Part shown: positions 31,142-34,371 of the stretch, piece after piece
How positions within the stretch are numbered: position 1 is the first letter of the stretch
Layout of the letters: each line of letters begins with the position of its first letter
Assembly (NCBI GenBank): GCA_023666975.1
Contig: JAMPAW010000023.1
Coordinates: forward strand, 1-34,371
Reading direction: 5' to 3'
DNA length: 34,371 nucleotides
Source: Clostridium sp.
Lineage (GTDB): Bacteria; Bacillota_A; Clostridia; Lachnospirales; Lachnospiraceae
The notes under the pieces: model-generated
Told to the model about the DNA's origin: nothing
Seen by the model: only the letters and a program-made list of their open reading frames with translations
Database searches by the model: none
Made by a program: the position numbers and the translations under genes

Positions 31142-31648
31142 CTATTCTGTTCTATTATTTGAGCTTTCTCCTATACTCTTATCTTTCTCCTCCGTTTCCA
31201 GAAACTCGTCCCATTCATTTTCCTGTTTAATCACCTTTCGCATCGTGACCACTGTTCCCTCCCCAACAACAGATTCCACAAAGAGCTCGTCCATAAACGC
31301 CTCCATAAATGCAAATCCCATGCCTGAGCGTTCCAGCTCCGGCTTAGAGGTATACATCGGTTCCATCGCCTTCTCAACATCTGCAATCCCTACACCATAG
31401 TCGGTCACGATAACCGTAATCGTATCCTCCACGATTCTTGTCTCAATCCGGATTCTCCCATCCCCGTTTTCATACCCGTGAATAATGGAGTTGGTCACCG
31501 CCTCGGAAACGGCCGTTTTGATATCTGCTATTTCTTCCAGAGTCGGATTCAATCTCGACACAAAGGCTGCCACTACGACTCTTGCAAAGCTTTCGTTTTT
31601 TGATATACTGTCAAACTCTACTACCATTTGGTTGCTAAAACATTCCAT
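31142..31648 (-). CDS. spoIIAB: Anti-sigma F factor (serine kinase)
   Basis: A 168-aa GHKL-fold kinase: N-box [16 protein letters not shown] (about 46-61), G1 box DYGVGI (about 83-88) and G2 box with [10 protein letters not shown] (about 108-117). It binds SigF and phosphorylates SpoIIAA. There is an acidic, poorly ordered C-terminal tail of about 25 residues ([20 protein letters not shown]), beyond the usual 140-146 residues. AAAGGGG precedes the ATG. The 94-nt gap from spoIIAA is unusual and contains a palindromic motif (31679-31699). Confidence 0.95.
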   Translation of the reverse strand: MECFSNQMVVEFDSISKNESFARVVVAAFVSRLNPTLEEIADIKTAVSEAVTNSIIHGYENGDGRIRIETRIVEDTITVIVTDYGVGIADVEKAMEPMYTSKPELERSGMGFAFMEAFMDELFVESVVGEGTVVTMRKVIKQENEWDEFLETEEKDKSIGESSNNRTE

Positions 31649-31678
31649 ACTATATCCCCTTTTCTTTTTATGCTATAT

Positions 31679-31699
31679 ATTTTAACCGTAGTTAATTTT
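31679..31699. repeat. TTAACC palindrome, copy 2 (before spoIIAB)
   Basis: TTTTAACCGTAGTTAA matches the copy at 32230-32250 at 18 of 21 positions. It is an imperfect palindrome centred on the CGTA bases, about 30 bp upstream of the spoIIAB start. Possible operator or promoter-associated element. Confidence 0.45.
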
Positions 31700-31742
31700 G
31701 TTCTGCCTGCCTGTAACTTTAATCAAACAGCAAATATTTCGT

Positions 31743-32108
31743 CTATTTTTTCACAGCGTATTTTTCTTCAATATCAGCAAGTGCCTCCTCCACATCCTCC
31801 TCTCTTTTTGCCACACGGTAAAGTCCGGATATCTCCAAAATTCTGGCAATCTTGTCATTTACACTTACAATGTAAACATCTCCCTTTAAATAGCGTACCT
31901 CCCGATATCTCCCCATTACCAGTCCGATGCCGGAGCTGTCCATAAACTGCGTATTCTCGTAGTCAAACACTACATCGCGGATTCGTTTCCCGACAAAAAG
32001 AGAGTCGGTCTTTTCCCGAATGATTGCCGCAGTATGATGATCAAGCTCATCTGGCAGATGAATAATCAATGTTTCCCCTCTCACTTCAAATAAATTGTCC
32101 TGCTTCAT
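31743..32108 (-). CDS. spoIIAA: Anti-sigma F factor antagonist
   Basis: A 121-aa STAS-domain protein. The phosphorylation motif FMDSSGIGLVMGRY (about 55-68) has Ser58 in the position phosphorylated by SpoIIAB. Dephosphorylated SpoIIAA releases SigF. The N-terminal strand ETLIIHLPDELDH and the ISGLYRVAKREEDVEEAL end are typical of the family, and the length is normal. First gene of spoIIAA-AB-sigF. No clear promoter lies between the terminator-like hairpin at 32136-32180 and its start. Confidence 0.95.
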   Translation of the reverse strand: MKQDNLFEVRGETLIIHLPDELDHHTAAIIREKTDSLFVGKRIRDVVFDYENTQFMDSSGIGLVMGRYREVRYLKGDVYIVSVNDKIARILEISGLYRVAKREEDVEEALADIEEKYAVKK

Positions 32109-32135
32109 AAATTATCCCTTCACTTTCCGATTAAA

Positions 32136-32180
32136 ATAAAAGAAAGACAACAGGCTTTCAAAGTCTGCTGTCTTTTCTTT
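32136..32180 (-). terminator. Terminator-like hairpin between the TPR gene and spoIIAA
   Basis: On the minus strand AAAGACAGCAG pairs with CTGTTGTCTTT (about 12 bp with a wobble) around a loop carrying CTTTGAAAG, followed by CTTTTATTTT. It fits termination of the TPR gene. It also lies only 28 nt before spoIIAA. Confidence 0.65.
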
Positions 32181-32229
32181 CGTGTACTATTCTTTTATCA
32201 CAGGTATTCTAAGCACAGTAGACACTGTG

Positions 32230-32250
32230 TTTTTAACCGTGGTTAAATTT
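32230..32250. repeat. TTAACC palindrome, copy 1 (between TPR gene and spoIIAA)
   Basis: TTTAACCGTGGTTAAA (32232-32247) is a near-perfect 16-bp palindrome just after the TPR stop codon. It matches the copy at 31679-31699 at 18 of 21 positions. Confidence 0.45.
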
Positions 32251-32252
32251 AT

Positions 32253-33569
32253 CTACTCTGAGAGATAATCCGATATTTCATCTATATAATCGCTCTCAGG
32301 ATAGTTCTCTTTGAGGCTTAGGAATGCAGCTTTGGCATTCTCTTCGTCCTGATTTCCCATGTACGCTCTACCCAGATTATAATATGCGTCTTCACCCTCC
32401 TGAATCTGCAGTGCAACATTGCACATATTAATTGCAGCTTCATATTTGTGTTCGGTAATGGCCTTGGCTGCTTCTGCACAGAGTGTCTCGTAGGTTGTAT
32501 TGGGAATATTTCCTTTAATAATCTGAAAAGCCTCCTTGGATTCCTTTTCCCGGTCCTTTTCTTCATTCTCTTCTTTGCTTTTTTCCTCAAGCTGCCCTTC
32601 CAAATCACCAATTTGACCTTCCAAATCGGTAATCGCCGTGTTTTTCTTGGAAATCTCCTCACTGTAGGACAACTGTAAATCCCGGTTCTCCTTATTCGCT
32701 AAGTTCAGCTTGGTCGGCATAATCAACACCCAGAAGGTGAGGATTCCTACCAGCATCCCTACCACCACATACATCAGGTTAAACTTGTTGTGGTTAATCT
32801 CCTGATAAGAGCCAACGGACAAATCCGGGTCATCTAACTCCTGAATGCCTTTTTCGACAAAGGTTTGCAGCTCCGATTTGTATTGGTCTTCATCTGTATA
32901 GGCAGACTCCAAATCAATTCTCCTGCTATTTTCCTTAATGCCGATGACATCTCGCGGTGCAACCCCCATTTCAGCGAGGTATTTGACCGCAAGCGTATTG
33001 TTCTTATCAATTCTCAGCACACGCTTAATGGCTTTCTTTGCTTTGTCCGTATTGCCGCTGTCCATATACAGCAGTGCCAGCAGCAGATAACCCTTCACAA
33101 AATGCGGATAGTTGGAAAGAATACGCTTAAGCTGAATAAAAGCCAAATCCTTTGTCCCCTGTCTGGCATGCATCAACGCCTGATTAAACTGCTTGGCAAG
33201 CTGATTGGCCTCTTCCAGTTTAACCGGGTCAGCCTGCACCTCTTTGATGTAGTAGCTTGCAATATTGTTCTCTCCCGGATAATAACTGTTGCTAATCACC
33301 CATTGCGTCAATCCGGTTACCGTTTCCCCCATTTCATAGTAAATCAATCCCAAAAGATTGCGGGCATTAATATTTTGTTTGTTATACTTTAACGCTAAAT
33401 TCAATGCATCAATTGCACCGGTAAGGTCCCTGACACTCGCTCTGTCCAGGCCGACATTATAATAATAATTAGATGTATTATAGGCCTTTGCCAACAGCTT
33501 ATAGTTCATTCCGCAGTCGCTGCAGTGTCCGTTCTCCAATACAGGTGCTCCACAATTTAAACACTCCAT
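32253..33569 (-). CDS. Zinc-ribbon/TPR membrane protein
   Basis: A 438-aa protein. N-terminal zinc ribbon CLNCGAPVLENGHCSDCG (two CxxC pairs), tetratricopeptide repeats (about 35-200; for example KGYLLLALLYMDSGNTDKAKKAIKRVL), one TM helix (about 265-285, LMYVVVGMLVGILTFWVLIM), a Glu/Lys coiled coil (about 290-340) and two more TPRs at the C-terminus (GEDAYYNLGRAYMGNQDEEN). Predicted to be membrane-tethered with TPR scaffolds on both sides. The start at 33569 (MECLNC) is supported by AGGTGG; 33581 is a GTG alternative. Function unknown. It sits between folC, a 49-aa ORF and the sporulation operon. Confidence 0.85.
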   Translation of the reverse strand: MECLNCGAPVLENGHCSDCGMNYKLLAKAYNTSNYYYNVGLDRASVRDLTGAIDALNLALKYNKQNINARNLLGLIYYEMGETVTGLTQWVISNSYYPGENNIASYYIKEVQADPVKLEEANQLAKQFNQALMHARQGTKDLAFIQLKRILSNYPHFVKGYLLLALLYMDSGNTDKAKKAIKRVLRIDKNNTLAVKYLAEMGVAPRDVIGIKENSRRIDLESAYTDEDQYKSELQTFVEKGIQELDDPDLSVGSYQEINHNKFNLMYVVVGMLVGILTFWVLIMPTKLNLANKENRDLQLSYSEEISKKNTAITDLEGQIGDLEGQLEEKSKEENEEKDREKESKEAFQIIKGNIPNTTYETLCAEAAKAITEHKYEAAINMCNVALQIQEGEDAYYNLGRAYMGNQDEENAKAAFLSLKENYPESDYIDEISDYLSE

Positions 33570-33581
33570 ATCTCTCACCAC

Positions 33582-33731
33582 CTATTTCGTCTGCTTACCA
33601 TTCAACTGTTGTAACATTTCCTCTAATACATCTGTGATATCCTTAACATCATTGTTATATATTGCATCCTCTGCCTGCGAAAGTTCCAGACAAGGCTTAA
33701 ACTTGCGAATTTCCTCATCAAAATTAATCAT
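33582..33731 (-). CDS. Small 49-aa hypothetical protein
   Basis: The ATG at 33731 has AGGGG 8 nt upstream and the stop is at 33582. The sequence begins MINFDEEIRKFKPCLELSQA and ends in a hydrophilic helix (DVLEEMLQQLNGKQTK). It is acidic, without a signal peptide. It fits exactly between folC (stop 33735) and the TPR gene (start 33569), so the three are probably co-transcribed. Not recognised by family; it probably acts with its neighbours, but that is inference. Confidence 0.65.
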   Translation of the reverse strand: MINFDEEIRKFKPCLELSQAEDAIYNNDVKDITDVLEEMLQQLNGKQTK

Positions 33732-33734
33732 AAT

Positions 33735-34371
33735 CTATACCCCTAAACTGAGTAGATTACCTGCCAGATAAAGAGAACCTACACAAAATAAATACGAGTC
33801 CTCAACATGGCTTTTCCCATATGAAAAACCGGTCTCTATATCGTCAAAGGTGGTAATCTTACTACCCGAAAAATGTCTGAATGCTGCTTCTACTGTCTCC
33901 AGCCGTGCTGCTCTGTCGCCTCTATACCGGACAATGATAATCTCGTCAAACGAAACCTCACATAACCGCCTAATCATACGCCGGTAATCCTTATCCTCGG
34001 AGACAGCAAATAATAAAATCTTTTGTTTATCTCTGAACAGTGTTTCCAATGTTTTGCAAAATGCTTCAATTGCCTGCTCGTTATGTGCACCGTCTATGTA
34101 GATATGCCGGGCAACGCATTCCATTCTGCAAGGCCAGACCATATTCAGCAGTCCCGCCCTTATGATTTCTATTCCTGTATCGGTCAATCCGCAATCCACA
34201 GCCGGAGAATTCTCCGCCGACGAATTACAGATGCTATCTGTCTTGTTTAATATCTCAAATGCCTTTACCGCCATCATTGCATTATCGATCTGGTAAAGGG
34301 CTGTCTTTCTGATTTTTAAATCATTATATCTATAATAACCATTATCAAAAGAAAAATCAATGGTTTTTTCC
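33735..34371 (-). CDS. folC: Folylpolyglutamate synthase/dihydrofolate synthase, 5' part outside window
   Basis: The C-terminal part of a Mur-ligase-fold enzyme. The frame enters at the window edge and includes YQIDNAMMAVKAFEIL, then GLLNMVWPCRMECVARHIYIDGAHN with the FolC-typical WPxRxE and DGAHN motifs, then a Rossmann-like C-terminal domain (ILLFAVSEDKDYRRMIRRL; FCVGSLYLAGNLL). FolC adds glutamates to folate. The DGAHN motif distinguishes it from MurC-F. The N-terminal P-loop is outside the window. It probably heads the transcript with the 49-aa and TPR genes. Confidence 0.9.
   Translation of the reverse strand, partial: EKTIDFSFDNGYYRYNDLKIRKTALYQIDNAMMAVKAFEILNKTDSICNSSAENSPAVDCGLTDTGIEIIRAGLLNMVWPCRMECVARHIYIDGAHNEQAIEAFCKTLETLFRDKQKILLFAVSEDKDYRRMIRRLCEVSFDEIIIVRYRGDRAARLETVEAAFRHFSGSKITTFDDIETGFSYGKSHVEDSYLFCVGSLYLAGNLLSLGV

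Noticed and set aside
32190..32216. Sigma-H promoter for spoIIA (AGAATA...GAATAG)
   Set aside because: Spacing is about 3 nt shorter than the sigma-H consensus and the -35 lacks AGGA.

Overview
The window looks like a chromosome segment from a spore-forming, low-to-medium GC Clostridia, most likely a Lachnospiraceae (Roseburia/Eubacterium-like). The grounds are a spoIIA-sigF operon, spoVA genes behind a sigma-G type promoter, a T-box-controlled aspS, a BspA-type leucine-rich-repeat surface protein, a giant Cna_B-repeat adhesin, and the small ORFs and AAA-ATPase_like genes common in that family. Most genes lie on the minus strand. The exceptions are an XRE-type regulator, the spoVA genes and an inferred antisense RNA.

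Layout. 1-1650: an AAA-ATPase_like gene cut by the window edge, behind a decayed set of small ORFs with its own promoter and terminator. 1468-3812: a compact unit of a papain/C39-like cysteine-protease homologue, a coupled 190-aa protein with a winged-helix-like end, and a 59-aa charged protein. Its promoter overlaps two perfect palindromes. 3902-6358: secreted LRR_5/BspA-type protein. 6628-9402: a receptor-like Ser/Thr kinase (cytoplasmic kinase, one TM, external LRR) divergent from an XRE-type regulator. 9464-9599: a palindromic non-coding element. 9615-11750: aspS with T-box leader and a consensus promoter. 11793-12212: a holin-like small toxin convergent with an inferred antisense RNA, a type I toxin-antitoxin arrangement. 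12249-20363: a 2704-aa wall-anchored adhesin with about 16 Cna_B/SpaA repeats. 20559-24689: a YjdF/DUF2238-like membrane protein, then a DHH phosphoesterase-proB-fliB run. 24698-26433: spoVAA-AB-AC, ending in a terminator without spoVAD/AE.

26518-30376 looks like a regulated module. A BlaI-type repressor and an M56 (BlaR1-like) membrane protease lacking the beta-lactam sensor precede a stand-alone LytTR regulator. Below it lie two cysteine-free, possibly exported proteins, one with a DUF5610-like end. Matching 21-bp direct repeats of LytTR type lie upstream of both the LytTR gene and the downstream pair, which suggests auto-control plus control of that pair.

30414-34371: sigF, spoIIAB and spoIIAA, with near-identical TTTTAACCGTRGTTAA palindromes upstream of spoIIAA and of spoIIAB. 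Beyond them lie a zinc-ribbon/TPR membrane protein, a 49-aa ORF and the 3' part of folC.

Functions come from motif recognition by eye; no database search was run. Promoters, operators and RNAs are sequence-based predictions.
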